A stretch of DNA of 63,555 bases from Clostridiales bacterium (GTDB lineage Bacteria; Bacillota; Clostridia; Lachnospirales; Lachnospiraceae). A model generated the notes under the pieces. It did no database searches and was not told the DNA's origin. It was given only the letters and a program-made list of their open reading frames with translations. Both the position numbers and the translations under genes were made by a program. How positions within the stretch are numbered: the stretch's first letter is position 1; the number at the start of each line of letters is the position of its first letter. Shown here in pieces: positions 53,223 to 63,058 of this stretch. The stretch spans positions 1-63,555 of the forward strand of contig JALFSR010000037.1 in the NCBI GenBank assembly GCA_022778745.1, written 5' to 3'.

Positions 53223-54702
53223 TTCGACGCATCCTCCTTTCCACAACTGCTAATAATTTTGTTAATCCCCATACAAGTATAAAGTAAATAATTGCAATTG
53301 CAATCAATGGATAAAATGCCTCATATGTTCTGGAAATAATAAAATCTGCTGCTTTTGTCAAATCTCTAATTGCAACATATCCGACAATGGATGTTTCCTT
53401 TAACAATGTGATAAACTCATTTCCAAGTGCTGGGAATGCATTTTTAATTGCCTGCGGCAAAATAATATAGCGCATTGTCTGAGAATATGTAAAACCAAGT
53501 GAACGTCCGCCTTCCATCTGTCCCTGATCTACTGCCATAATACCTGCACGAATATTTTCTGCTACATAAGCACCACTATTAATACCAAATGTTAAAATAG
53601 CAGCCAGATATGCCATATTGCTTCGGAATACAATCATATACATAATCAACAACTGTACCATAACTGGTGTACCACGCAAAACATTAATATATACATTTGC
53701 AATAACGGATAATACTGTCTTGCGTTTTTTTCTTGTCTCTGTCAGTTTCATTAATGCAATAATAAAACCAAGTACAATTCCAAGGCAGACTGCCGCAAAT
53801 GAAATTCCGATTGTAACACCTAAACCTTCTAACAATAACTGATAACCATTTGTATCAATAAATACATATTTGCAGTCATAAATTATCTGCATAATTGGAT
53901 TATCTGAAGTCTGACGTACTTTATTGTCATTTCCGTTAATATACTGATTGACAAGCTCATCAAATATGCCTTTTTCCTTGATTGCAGCAAGTCCTTCATT
54001 GATATCATCAAGTAATTCCTTATTTCCTTTCCCAACTGCAATTGCATAAGATTCTTCTGATGTCTCAACATCAACATACTTCAGATCTTTTTCATTTGCA
54101 GCAACAAAGGAACGTGCTGGACTCGAATCAATGACAACTGCATCAACACCACCATTTTTCAGTTCTACAATCGCATCTGCACCTTTTTTGAAACGCTTTA
54201 CCTGTGTATTTTTATCTGTAATAATCTCATTGTCATCTTCTGGTGTAACAAGGAAATCTCCTGTTGTACCTTCCTGAACAGCAATCTTTTTTCCATTTAA
54301 GTCTTCTATTGACTGAATTTCGCTGTCCTTTTTCAACACAATACTCTGCACTGCGATATAATAACTGTCAGAAAAGTCCACCGTCTGCTTTCTCTCTTCT
54401 GTAACAGTCATTCCTGCTGCGACTGCGTCTAACGCTCCTGTCTTTAAAGAAGCTGCCAAGGATTTAAATTCCATATTTACAATATTAATTTCATATCCTT
54501 TTTCTTCTCCAATCGCCTTCATAATCGCCATATCGAATCCATCAACTTCTCCTTGTTCATTGATATATTCAAATGGCGGAAACTCTGCATTTGTACCGAC
54601 TTTAATTGTCTTTTTTGGTTCATCACCTTTATTTGTGCATCCAGTCATAATAAAACACGCAAGCAGCAAGAATGCACAAATCAGCTTAACTTTTCGTTTC
54701 AT
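53209..54702 (-). CDS. Amino-acid ABC transporter: substrate-binding lipoprotein fused to permease
   Basis: A single 497-aa chain. The lipoprotein signal (CFIMTGC, Cys at about 22) leads into a family 3 solute-binding domain (about 33-260: [23 protein letters not shown] in its conserved core, [27 protein letters not shown]). From about 285 on comes a HisM/GlnP-type permease with three to five helices and the EAA loop [22 protein letters not shown] (about 395-420). Such fusions are known in Firmicutes. The substrate is a polar amino acid, not further definable. It is preceded by a structured leader and a promoter. Confidence 0.93.
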   Translation of the reverse strand: MKRKVKLICAFLLLACFIMTGCTNKGDEPKKTIKVGTNAEFPPFEYINEQGEVDGFDMAIMKAIGEEKGYEINIVNMEFKSLAASLKTGALDAVAAGMTVTEERKQTVDFSDSYYIAVQSIVLKKDSEIQSIEDLNGKKIAVQEGTTGDFLVTPEDDNEIITDKNTQVKRFKKGADAIVELKNGGVDAVVIDSSPARSFVAANEKDLKYVDVETSEESYAIAVGKGNKELLDDINEGLAAIKEKGIFDELVNQYINGNDNKVRQTSDNPIMQIIYDCKYVFIDTNGYQLLLEGLGVTIGISFAAVCLGIVLGFIIALMKLTETRKKRKTVLSVIANVYINVLRGTPVMVQLLIMYMIVFRSNMAYLAAILTFGINSGAYVAENIRAGIMAVDQGQMEGGRSLGFTYSQTMRYIILPQAIKNAFPALGNEFITLLKETSIVGYVAIRDLTKAADFIISRTYEAFYPLIAIAIIYFILVWGLTKLLAVVERRMRRSDLR

Positions 54703-54722
54703 ATAGTCTCCTTTCTTATATC

Positions 54723-54781
54723 TTCATGAGAGAACAGCGAATCAGATTCTAATTACCCGCTTTATAAAACTCCTCTCTGAA
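54723..54781 (-). promoter_or_regulatory. Structured 5' leader of the amino-acid transporter operon (candidate cis-regulatory RNA)
   Basis: On the minus strand TTCAGAGAG (54781-54773) pairs with CTCTCATGAA (54732-54723) with one bulge. Inside are a second stem AGCG/CGCT and a third AAT/ATT pair around TAGAATCTG. This nested hairpin lies between the promoter and the ribosome binding site. It does not match any riboswitch class I can recall in detail. No terminator hairpin with a U-run is present. Confidence 0.45.
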
Positions 54782-54800
54782 AAGTTCTTCCTGATATGTT

Positions 54801-54829
54801 ATCTTATCACATTTTCTTGCATACAACAA
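54801..54829 (-). promoter_or_regulatory. Probable promoter of the amino-acid transporter operon
   Basis: On the minus strand TTGTTG, a 17-nt spacer and TAAGAT. It is placed about 100 nt before the start codon at 54702, leaving room for the structured leader. Confidence 0.55.
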
Positions 54830-54948
54830 TACAAATATTCACGTATTTTGCAAAAAACATGCATATTTAACCCATTGAAAAATCTCTCTGCTTCAATTAT
54901 ACAAAACAATAAATACTGCATAAAGCAAAACACAATATTCGTCTTTCT

Positions 54949-57900
54949 TTACTGTATAATCAAACTTCCATTACTCGTCTTTCTGACGGAAACTTGTTTC
55001 GGAATACGCTGCTTTAATTCCTCTACATGTGAAATAATTCCAATCATACATTCCTGACCTGTTAATTTTGCCAATGTATCCATCGCTAAATCTAAAGCAT
55101 TGCTGTCTAATGCTCCAAATCCTTCATCAATAAACATCGTATCAATTGTAATGCCGCCAGCATAGCTTTGAATCACATCAGAAAGACCAAATGCCATAGA
55201 CAGTGCCGCCTGAAATGATTCTCCGCCTGATAATGACGTAATTGGCCGTACTGTTCCAATATAATAGTCCATTACCTCTAACTCTAAGCCAGCTTTACTT
55301 CGTTTATTACTCGAACTTTCCATATATCTGAGTTCGTACTGTCCACCCGACATAATACGAAAACGCTTATTTGCCTCTTGAATTACCTTTTTTAAATAAA
55401 AAGCCTGCACAAACTGTTCAAACTTAATTTTTTCTTTTCCTGTCAATTCTCCATTTGCAGTATCGGACAAGCCCTTTATCATAAGATATTGCTCTCTGAC
55501 TTCTCCCTGTGCAGACTTTTGACGCTGTACTTGCATTTGAATTCTTTTGTTGTTATCTAAATATGAAATCATTGTCTGAAGTTTTTGTTGTTCTTTCTGT
55601 TTTTGCTGACGAATAATTTGCAGTTTCTTTTGTTCTGTCTCAGGATCTTGCCATTTTTTTTGTTCTGTTTCGTGATGCAATTGAGCAATTCTCTCTTTGA
55701 TTCGTATGATCGTTTCATTCCATTGCTGAACTTCGTTCTTTTTTTTCTGAATCTCTTCTTCTTGCATATATGCATCGTTCCACTGCTGCTCATTTTCAAA
55801 TCCACATTCGCTTAATTGGCGCTTCCATTGACGTCTTGCCTCTTGCTGTCGGATTTGTGTCTGCTGCACTTGCTCTGTCGTCTGCTTCCACTCTCCCTGT
55901 ATCTGATGTATCCGCTTTTGAATTTGTTCTTTTTTCTTTTGTACTTTAGTGTATTCTGTCTGTATCGTTTTACATTGTAATTCCTGTTCTTTTATTTTTT
56001 GCTTTATGATCTCCTCATTATCATCAAATTGTTGTTGATGGCAAATTTGAATTTTAATTTTTTCTCGTTCCAATTCCATTTCACGAAGCATTCGCTCACT
56101 CGCTTCCTGCTCGCCTTTTAATTGCTGTAATTGTTTCTCCAACTGTAACAATTGCTCTTTACAACACTCTTTTTTCTTTTTTGCCTCTTGTATTTCCTTC
56201 CTATTCCGCTGGAAATTTTGCTGCATTTGCTGCAATAGTTGATTTTTTTCCTGCAAGAAACGATGTTTATCTTCTATTTTCGACTCACTTCCAATTTGCT
56301 CTTCCCATTGTTCCATCCATTCTTTTTCGCAAAGCTCTATTTTTATTCGATATTGCTGACAAATACGCAGCACATCATCCCTTTCTTTCTTTTTTTGTTC
56401 CAACTGCTGCTCCAATTGCTTTAGCTGCTGCTGGGACGGTGCCCATCCTGTCATCATTTTTCGATTTGGATGGTGTTTGGAACCGCAAACAGGACAAGGC
56501 ATACCTTCTTTTAAATCAGCAGCAAGAATTCCTGCGATTTCTTGACGAAATCGTTCACTTTGGCTTAGAAATTCATTTTGTAATTGATGGCATTCCTCTT
56601 CTTTTTTTATATAACTCTTTTGCTGTTGTTCTAATAACTGCTGAAAATGTTGTTGTTCATTTCTTTTATAAATGATTGCATTCATTTGATTTAATTGCTG
56701 TTTAACTGTTTCGCTCTGTATTAAAACAGTATGTTCGGTATCAATTACTTTTTCTAGCTGTTCAAGTTCACTCTTTTTTTTCATCCATTGTTCATTCTTA
56801 TAAATCTGCTTGTCAATCATCTGTTGTATGTTCGCTTGTTGTCTTTTCTGCTTTTGTTCTAATAATTGATTCGACTGCTCTAATTTGCGCTTGACGTCAA
56901 GTTGTTCCAATTGTTGTTTCCATTTTTCTATTTGAATCGTTCGCTCTGGTATTGTGAGCATTGCCTTACTTGCCTGACTAAACAACAATTCATATGTTTC
57001 TTGCTGAGACTGCAGCTGTGTCTGCTCATTTTCCTTCTTTTGCTTTTCGTCTTCTAATTGTCTGCATTGCTGCGTTAATTGCTGTAATTGCCGATACAAT
57101 GGAGCAACTTTATAATATGCATGTTCTGCACGTATGATTTGTTTTTGCTGCTGTTCTATCTGCTGTTGTTTTTCCTGTTGTTTGTTTAATTCCAAACGGT
57201 GCTGCTCTAACAATTCCAATTGCTGATTGTCTTTTAAAAGCTGTTTATAACTATCTGTCTCATTCAACAGCTCCTGTTCCAACTGATCGACTTCTTTTTG
57301 CTTTTTTTCCGTTTCTTCTTGCTGTATGTGCAGTAATTCCGTCAGCAATATCTCTAACTGCTGTGTATCTTTTTTCGCAGCATCAATTTTCTTTTTCCAA
57401 TCTCCCTCTGCTAGTATATTTCTCAAATACTGCAAAATACTCTGATCGGTTTTTTCACATTGTCTTCTTAGTCTTGCCGCATCTTCTGCAATTTTTCTTT
57501 GGAATAATTCCAATCCCTCTGTGCCAAATGCTTTTTGAAAAATCTTTCCTCGTTCTATGCTGTCTGCATATAATAACCTCTGAAATTCTCCCTGTGCGAT
57601 CATAGAAATTTGCTTAAATTGCTTTCTGTCCACTCCTAACAATTCAACCACTGCGGCAGTTACCTTATCAAAATCAACGATTTCTCGTTTGTCAGGCAAA
57701 ATTAATAGGGCATCTTTTTTTTCCAGTACCATTCCATTTCCTCTTTTTGCTGGACGCATATAGTCTGGATTTCTTTTTATATAATACCGTTCTCCCCTAT
57801 GAGAAAACTCCAATTCCACATACGTTACTTCTTCTTTTTTTGCAAATCCGCTGCAAAAAGACTGCATTCCTCGGTATTCTCCACTCGCCCCTCCAAACAG

Positions 57901-58053
57901 TGCAAATGTAATTGCATCAAATATTGTTGTCTTTCCTGACCCAGTATCTCCGCTAATTAAAAATAATCCGCTTTCACCAAATGTCTGAAAATCTACTGTC
58001 TGACAATCTCCAAATGGTCCAAATGCGTTCATTACTAAACGAATTGGTTTCAT
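54949..58053 (-). CDS. sbcC: SbcC, ATPase subunit of the SbcCD exonuclease
   Basis: It is the Rad50-like partner of SbcD in processing hairpins and DNA ends. The N-terminal Walker A is ISGDTGSGKTTIFDAITF (about 34-51), followed by long coiled coils very rich in Gln, Glu and Lys (about 185-480 and 545-870). They are interrupted by the zinc hook CPVC at 520-523. The C-terminal lobe has the signature SLSGGESFQAALSMAFGL and Walker B IDTMFIDEGFGALD. The length of 1034 aa is normal. Confidence 0.96.
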   Translation of the reverse strand: MKPIRLVMNAFGPFGDCQTVDFQTFGESGLFLISGDTGSGKTTIFDAITFALFGGASGEYRGMQSFCSGFAKKEEVTYVELEFSHRGERYYIKRNPDYMRPAKRGNGMVLEKKDALLILPDKREIVDFDKVTAAVVELLGVDRKQFKQISMIAQGEFQRLLYADSIERGKIFQKAFGTEGLELFQRKIAEDAARLRRQCEKTDQSILQYLRNILAEGDWKKKIDAAKKDTQQLEILLTELLHIQQEETEKKQKEVDQLEQELLNETDSYKQLLKDNQQLELLEQHRLELNKQQEKQQQIEQQQKQIIRAEHAYYKVAPLYRQLQQLTQQCRQLEDEKQKKENEQTQLQSQQETYELLFSQASKAMLTIPERTIQIEKWKQQLEQLDVKRKLEQSNQLLEQKQKRQQANIQQMIDKQIYKNEQWMKKKSELEQLEKVIDTEHTVLIQSETVKQQLNQMNAIIYKRNEQQHFQQLLEQQQKSYIKKEEECHQLQNEFLSQSERFRQEIAGILAADLKEGMPCPVCGSKHHPNRKMMTGWAPSQQQLKQLEQQLEQKKKERDDVLRICQQYRIKIELCEKEWMEQWEEQIGSESKIEDKHRFLQEKNQLLQQMQQNFQRNRKEIQEAKKKKECCKEQLLQLEKQLQQLKGEQEASERMLREMELEREKIKIQICHQQQFDDNEEIIKQKIKEQELQCKTIQTEYTKVQKKKEQIQKRIHQIQGEWKQTTEQVQQTQIRQQEARRQWKRQLSECGFENEQQWNDAYMQEEEIQKKKNEVQQWNETIIRIKERIAQLHHETEQKKWQDPETEQKKLQIIRQQKQKEQQKLQTMISYLDNNKRIQMQVQRQKSAQGEVREQYLMIKGLSDTANGELTGKEKIKFEQFVQAFYLKKVIQEANKRFRIMSGGQYELRYMESSSNKRSKAGLELEVMDYYIGTVRPITSLSGGESFQAALSMAFGLSDVIQSYAGGITIDTMFIDEGFGALDSNALDLAMDTLAKLTGQECMIGIISHVEELKQRIPKQVSVRKTSNGSLIIQ

Positions 58054-58088
58054 AACTTCTTATCCAACGCTCCTTTCTTCATCATAAA

Positions 58089-58113
58089 AGCGGACATTTT
58101 GAGTTCGCCCGCT
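58089..58113 (-). terminator. Weak hairpin between sbcD and sbcC
   Basis: On the minus strand AGCGG and CCGCT pair around a 15-nt loop, followed by TTTTATG. It lies 7-31 nt after the sbcD stop codon and may reduce sbcC expression. The stem is short. Confidence 0.4.
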
Positions 58114-58119
58114 GCCTTT

Positions 58120-59247
58120 TTATCTCTTATCTGACAAATAATTTTGAATATACTGCCGCTGCTTTTCTGTCATCTCTATTTGATTTTGTTTTTGAAAAAA
58201 CTGTTCAAATAATTCCAAATCTGTCTTTTTTTCTATTTGTATTTCTTCTATTTCTTTCTTTTGTTCTTGCATTCTTGCATTTTCAAAATCGAGTCGTAAT
58301 AAATTCGGATAGATATGACGCAGCGTATCAAGTGGACGATATAGTTCCTGTTCATCTGTAACAATCGCTCTTATATAATCTTGTCTGTCAGCACGTTCAT
58401 AATGATTTGGATCCGTTAGATCTTTTATTCTTCCTTTTATTTCTCTCATCTCATGAATTGGACGCAAAGGAATAGTATCCCACTCTATTTTATTTTTTTC
58501 ATATAAATTGACAAGAACCGCTGATTTATGATGCATCGCTTCCGAAAATGAATATTTTAATGGAGATCCAGCATATCGAATTGTCTCTCTGCCAACTTTT
58601 TGTGCCCGATGCAGATGTCCAAGTGCAACATAATCAAATGGCTCAAAAACACTGCAGTCAATCGCATCCAGTCCTCCAACTGGTGTCACTTCGGAATCAC
58701 AGCATTCCGGCATCCAACTTCCATTTACTACAAATTGATGTGCTACTAATATATTTCTTTTTGATAATGAAATTGGTGTATTTTGAATGAAATTCTGAAT
58801 TGCTGTTTCCAAACTCTCGAATTTTCCATATTTTCTCATTACAGAAAGCTTCACAAATGGAAGCATATAAATTATTACTTCTCCCCACTCATCATTAACT
58901 GTAATTTGCTCTAATTTTCCTTGAAATGTCCCTGCAATATAAATTTCCTTTTGCTCCATAATTTCTTTTCCAAACTGAAGACGTTCTCCAGAATCATGAT
59001 TACCGCTGATAATCACAACTTTTCTTTTCTGTCGATTTAACTGTGTAAGAAAATAATCCATAAGCAAAACGGCTTCCTCTCCGGGCACAGGTTTATCATA
59101 CGCATCACCAGCTATCAAAACAATATCTGGATTTTGTTCCTGACATATCCAGAGTACTTGATCTAAAATTTGCCGCTGTTCTTCTAACATCGAATAACCA
59201 TATATTCTTTTTCCAATATGTAAATCAGCTAAATGTAATAATTTCAT
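58120..59247 (-). CDS. sbcD: SbcD, nuclease subunit of the SbcCD exonuclease
   Basis: The Mre11-like metallophosphatase of 375 aa has motif I LHLADLHIGKRIYG, motif II IVLIAGDAYDKPVP, motif III VVIISGNHDSGERL and ALGHLHRAQKVG, all with the metal-ligating Asp, His and Asn. It is upstream of sbcC with a 66-nt gap, the usual order. Confidence 0.96.
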   Translation of the reverse strand: MKLLHLADLHIGKRIYGYSMLEEQRQILDQVLWICQEQNPDIVLIAGDAYDKPVPGEEAVLLMDYFLTQLNRQKRKVVIISGNHDSGERLQFGKEIMEQKEIYIAGTFQGKLEQITVNDEWGEVIIYMLPFVKLSVMRKYGKFESLETAIQNFIQNTPISLSKRNILVAHQFVVNGSWMPECCDSEVTPVGGLDAIDCSVFEPFDYVALGHLHRAQKVGRETIRYAGSPLKYSFSEAMHHKSAVLVNLYEKNKIEWDTIPLRPIHEMREIKGRIKDLTDPNHYERADRQDYIRAIVTDEQELYRPLDTLRHIYPNLLRLDFENARMQEQKKEIEEIQIEKKTDLELFEQFFQKQNQIEMTEKQRQYIQNYLSDKR

Positions 59248-59287
59248 TGTATAATAATAAAATAAATCCTTTCTTTTTTATAAAAAC

Positions 59288-59367
59288 AAAAGAGTATCGT
59301 CAACGCTTTACTGAATATTTTTATATCAGTCAAAAATCTTTTTCCTCGTTGTTACCAATACTCTTTT
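59288..59367. terminator. Terminator between the adaptor operon and sbcD
   Basis: AAAAGAGTAT (59288-59297) pairs with ATACTCTTTT (59358-59367), with an additional CAACG/CGTTG pair inside. On the minus strand TTTTGTTTTT follows. It ends the adaptor operon. Confidence 0.7.
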
Positions 59368-59425
59368 TTATAGTTCATAAAATAAACTTGTCTGTTGTTT
59401 TTTATTATGTTAATGCAGATGTACA

Positions 59426-60028
59426 TTATTCTGAAATCAATACATCATCTTGAATGGACGATTTTTGTGGCAAAGATTCTTCTTCTGCATAATCTTCTAT
59501 ATTGCTTGACGATTGATCCTCTTGCGCAACTGCTGTTGTCCGTTCTTCCTTTTGCAATGCTTTTTTTTCTTTTTCTGTTAATTCTCCTACCCATGCTTCT
59601 ACAGGAACTTCAATTCCACTAGAATCTTTCTGCAGTAAAATTTTTAATGAATCGCCTTCTTGGATTTCTGTAAAGCTGATCTCAGCCTCTCCTTTGTGAA
59701 TCTTCATTCCAACAGGAAGCTGCACTGATGCAATCACTTCAGCATCTGGCTCTGTTTCTTCCTCTAACATTCCGTCTTGTGAATCCATCAAGTCCGACTG
59801 TGCCGTGTTTTGATTGATATTCAAATCTCCCTGCACAATATCTTGATTTATATCTGTCTCCTCTTCATATGGACGAGATAACACAACGTCATTTCCTACA
59901 ATTTTTTGCACTTCTCCGTAAACAAGCCTTTGGTTGTTCTCTACTTTTACAGAATTATCGCAGCCAGAAAGTGCCATAATACAAATTCCTGCCATTACTG
60001 CAATTTTATATCTATTTTGTCTCTTCAA
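59426..60028 (-). CDS. Small lipoprotein of the adaptor operon
   Basis: This 200-aa protein has a lipoprotein signal (KIAVMAGICIMALSGC, Cys at about 23). The mature part starts with a short beta segment (RLVYGEVQKIVGNDVVLSR) that resembles adaptor-type beta-barrel regions. An acidic linker follows, then EISFTEIQEGDSLKILL and another charged tail. It starts inside the previous gene (17-nt overlap). I recognise no family; it is probably an accessory to the two membrane-fusion proteins. Confidence 0.7.
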   Translation of the reverse strand: MKRQNRYKIAVMAGICIMALSGCDNSVKVENNQRLVYGEVQKIVGNDVVLSRPYEEETDINQDIVQGDLNINQNTAQSDLMDSQDGMLEEETEPDAEVIASVQLPVGMKIHKGEAEISFTEIQEGDSLKILLQKDSSGIEVPVEAWVGELTEKEKKALQKEERTTAVAQEDQSSSNIEDYAEEESLPQKSSIQDDVLISE

Positions 60029-61418
60029 CGTTATCCTCCACTTTTTCTTCTGTATTCAGAATGAGCACCTTTTCTCCTTCATCCAATCCAGAAGTGATTT
60101 CTACCATTTCTCCATCTGAAAATCCAGTTTTAACTTCTATTTTTTCAATATCTCCGTTTGCTCCATACATTTTTACATAAGAGGTTGTTTTTTCTCGTAT
60201 AACCGCCTCTACTGGAATAATCAGAATGTCTTTTACTGCTTTTTCTGTAAAAACAACTTTTCCTGTCATATCGGCATAAATTCGCTTTTCATTATCGAGA
60301 GCACGCACTGTAACTTTATATCCTTCTTCCGTCTCATCACTTGACGCATTCGGTTCTAAATTTACAATTTCTCCAGCAATTGGCTCTTCTTTATAAACAT
60401 CTAATTTTAAAGCAGCTTCATCGCCTACATGAAAAGCTAAAATTTTACTTTGCGAAACCGGAACTGTCATTGTAATTTGTTTATTATCTGCATATGTAAT
60501 AATTGTTTGATCAAGCGGCAATGTCTGATTTTCCTTACAGTTGACTGCGATGACAACGCCTTCACAAGAAGCCTTAATCGTACCGTCACCGATCATTTTT
60601 TCAAACTGTTCCACTTCATTCTTTACCATGTTTAAATTTTCTTTTGCTGCATCTACTGCTTCATCAAGAGACTTTGTTGCGTTATTTTTTTTGTCTTCTG
60701 CATATGTATAATCTAATTGTGCCTGTTCATATTCTTGCTCTGCCTGTACTTTTTTTGATTCGTTCTCTAATTTTGCCGTTTGTAACTGCAACTGCAAATT
60801 GCTAAGATTTGTTTTTTCTAACTGTAGCTGTGCAGTTGAATCTGCTTTTCCCTGAAGTTGATTAATTCGCTTCTGACAAGCATCAACTGCTTCTTGCAAT
60901 TGCTTTATATTATTTTCCAATGTCCGCAGCGTAAGATCACGTTTTTCTTTCGCACTTTGACCACCTGCAATGTCTTTTTGATAAGCGTATTCGGCGTCAA
61001 GACTTTTCTGATCTCGCTCCATCTCAGCAAAAGAAACTGCTCTCTCAGCTTCTTTTTGTTTCATTTCAAGCATTTCTTTGCATTCTTTTACACTTTCATC
61101 TGTCAATTTTATAATTGGAGTTTCTTTGTTGACAACAAGCCCTGGCACAGCATATACTTCTTCTATTTGTAATTGATATTTTAGTTCAACAGTTTGTTTG
61201 TTAGAATCCGCAGTCTCCCCTTGTGATTTTTCTTCAAATGAAATAATCTCATCCGCTGTTCCAACAGATATACTTCCTTCCTTTGTCAAACCATCCACAA
61301 TATCACCACGAACAACCGCTGTTTCTTTATAATTGTTCGCATCTTTTTTATCACATCCTGTATTCAGTCCTATAATCAGGCATATGAGTGACAACATGAC
61401 TATGATATGTTTCTTCAT
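60012..61418 (-). CDS. HlyD/RND-type membrane-fusion (efflux adaptor) lipoprotein
   Basis: The 468-aa protein has an N-terminal signal with lipobox (ICLIIGLNTGC, Cys at about 22). A short barrel/lipoyl-like segment follows, then a long coiled-coil hairpin (about 110-270: QKEAERAVSFAEMERDQ, LQLEKTNLSNLQLQLQ), a second lipoyl half (GTIKASCEGVVIAVNCKE) and a C-terminal beta-barrel/MP domain (DILIIPVEAVIREKTTSYV). Such adaptors usually work with MacB-type ABC exporters, but no ATPase or permease is found next to it. Its start overlaps the previous gene's stop by 4 nt. Confidence 0.86.
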   Translation of the reverse strand: MKKHIIVMLSLICLIIGLNTGCDKKDANNYKETAVVRGDIVDGLTKEGSISVGTADEIISFEEKSQGETADSNKQTVELKYQLQIEEVYAVPGLVVNKETPIIKLTDESVKECKEMLEMKQKEAERAVSFAEMERDQKSLDAEYAYQKDIAGGQSAKEKRDLTLRTLENNIKQLQEAVDACQKRINQLQGKADSTAQLQLEKTNLSNLQLQLQTAKLENESKKVQAEQEYEQAQLDYTYAEDKKNNATKSLDEAVDAAKENLNMVKNEVEQFEKMIGDGTIKASCEGVVIAVNCKENQTLPLDQTIITYADNKQITMTVPVSQSKILAFHVGDEAALKLDVYKEEPIAGEIVNLEPNASSDETEEGYKVTVRALDNEKRIYADMTGKVVFTEKAVKDILIIPVEAVIREKTTSYVKMYGANGDIEKIEVKTGFSDGEMVEITSGLDEGEKVLILNTEEKVEDNVEETK

Positions 61419-63058
61419 TCATTTATTCCTCCTAATGGCTCCTGCAATGGCTGTATACTGCTTGGCTGTGGCTCCTGCAAAGACGGTCCACTGCTTGGCA
61501 GCAATTCTTGACTAAATGAAGCAACTGTTTGAGATGGCGATTCTTCAGATGCTTTCTCCATTAATTTTGTAGCTTGCAACAGTGGTCCACATAATACAAC
61601 AGCACGCATTTCTTCTTCTACTTTTATTTCCTGTTCTATTATGATAACTGCATTATATTTAATTTCATTGTTTTCTGTTTTCTCTGCTTTTTGCAGCTGC
61701 ATCAAAGCTACTGTACCAGTCATCAGTCGATCTTTTTCACCAATTTTTACTTTTACAGTATCCCCAATATTCCACTCTGTAATTTGCTTTTGTGGCACTT
61801 GCACTGTTACAATTACCGCTTGATTATCTGTATATGTCAAAATTGGTTCTTCTTCTTTTATCTCATCTCCATTCTGGTAAGCAAATGAGGTAACCGCCAT
61901 ATCTTGTTTTGCATTAATAATTCCATCTCTCATTCTATAAATTTCTTCTCTTTGCTGCGTCCATTTTTCAAGCGTCTTCTTTGCAGTTTCTAATTCATCT
62001 TCCAACGCCTGCAATTTCATCTTATAACGCTGATCTGCTTGTCTGGATGCTAAAACTGCTAAATCATACGCTTTATTAATCTCAAGTATTTTTTGCTCAC
62101 TTCTCGTTTTTTGCTCGTCATACTGCTCTTGAAGAGAAGCTAGACTGCTTTGCAGTTCACTTCGTTTTATTTGTGCTTCACTCACTTCTTTTCCATAATT
62201 GAACAATAATTTATCATATTGTTTTTTCAGTGACTGATAATTATTTTCTGCCTGTTTTACTAAATCTTTCAATAAATTTAATGTCGCTTCATCTTTTGAT
62301 TCTGACTGCATCTTAGAAAGTGTTCTCTGTGCATCTTCCATCAGATTTTTTCCTTCTGTCACTGCCTGTGCCATATCTTCAATTCCGTATTCTTTATAAT
62401 AGGTATCATCATTTAATTTTTTATTATAAGTATCCAATTCATTTTCCGCTCTGTTTAAATATTTTTCTAGATTGGAAACAGACGCCTTCAAAGAATCCAA
62501 CTGACTGTTTTTCTGTGCTGATGCATTTTCTCCTGTTTTTTTTTCATATTCTTTCTCATATTCTGCATTCTTTTTCTCTAGCTCATATTGTTCTTCTTTT
62601 TTCTTCAGCATCGTTCGAGCAGTGCTTACCTGATTATCATAATACTCAAGAAGCTTTTTCATACTTTCCGTACTAATTTTTAAGATAGGATCTCCCATCT
62701 TTAATGTTGTCCCTTTTTTTACATAAACTTCTTCTATGTCCAGTTTTACTTGATTCCATTCAGCAAAAGGTAAGAATAATTCCTTTTGCTGTCGTCTTAT
62801 TATTCCATCTAAACGAATCGTATAATCATTCTCTAAAATTAATGATTCTGCACCCTCTTCTGATTCTATATCCTCAATTACTGATGGGTATGATTCAGAA
62901 GATGCATAATTTTGATCTTCTTCAGAGGAATTTTTATTTTGTTCTTCTACAGAAGATTGGTTCATTTGCCCTGCATATACAATCGGTACAATTGTATGCT
63001 GCATTGTCATTAAAATCACTCCAACAGCTAAAATTTTATTTCGTCGTATTCTCCTCAT
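61415..63058 (-). CDS. Second HlyD-like membrane-fusion protein with coiled coils and repeat tail
   Basis: The 547-aa protein starts at the ATG at 63058 (AGAGGA site, 7-nt spacing); another ATG is at 63061 and an earlier opening exists to 63094. A signal/anchor (about 5-30) is followed by a Ser/Glu-rich linker, a lipoyl half (VKKGTTLKMGDPILKIS), long coiled coils (about 140-400), and a second half (VTVQVPQKQITEWNIGDTV). The C-terminus holds two copies of an 11-residue PSS..LQEP repeat. It is the first gene of a three-gene operon without a transporter. Confidence 0.83.
   Translation of the reverse strand: MRRIRRNKILAVGVILMTMQHTIVPIVYAGQMNQSSVEEQNKNSSEEDQNYASSESYPSVIEDIESEEGAESLILENDYTIRLDGIIRRQQKELFLPFAEWNQVKLDIEEVYVKKGTTLKMGDPILKISTESMKKLLEYYDNQVSTARTMLKKKEEQYELEKKNAEYEKEYEKKTGENASAQKNSQLDSLKASVSNLEKYLNRAENELDTYNKKLNDDTYYKEYGIEDMAQAVTEGKNLMEDAQRTLSKMQSESKDEATLNLLKDLVKQAENNYQSLKKQYDKLLFNYGKEVSEAQIKRSELQSSLASLQEQYDEQKTRSEQKILEINKAYDLAVLASRQADQRYKMKLQALEDELETAKKTLEKWTQQREEIYRMRDGIINAKQDMAVTSFAYQNGDEIKEEEPILTYTDNQAVIVTVQVPQKQITEWNIGDTVKVKIGEKDRLMTGTVALMQLQKAEKTENNEIKYNAVIIIEQEIKVEEEMRAVVLCGPLLQATKLMEKASEESPSQTVASFSQELLPSSGPSLQEPQPSSIQPLQEPLGGINE
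61436..61501. repeat. 33-bp tandem repeat (two copies) within the adaptor gene
   Basis: Two adjacent 33-bp units (61436-61468 and 61469-61501) share TGGCTCCTGCAA at one end and CTGCTTGGC near the other. They encode the 11-residue repeats LPSSGPSLQEP and QPSSIQPLQEP. A likely site of copy-number change. Confidence 0.7.

Noticed and set aside
56181-56675. 164-aa frame on the plus strand opposite sbcC
   Set aside because: It is the antisense image of a Gln/Lys/Glu-rich coiled-coil gene, and has no ribosome binding site.
61436-61501. CRISPR-like direct repeats
   Set aside because: Only two adjacent units with no spacers, in frame within a coding sequence.
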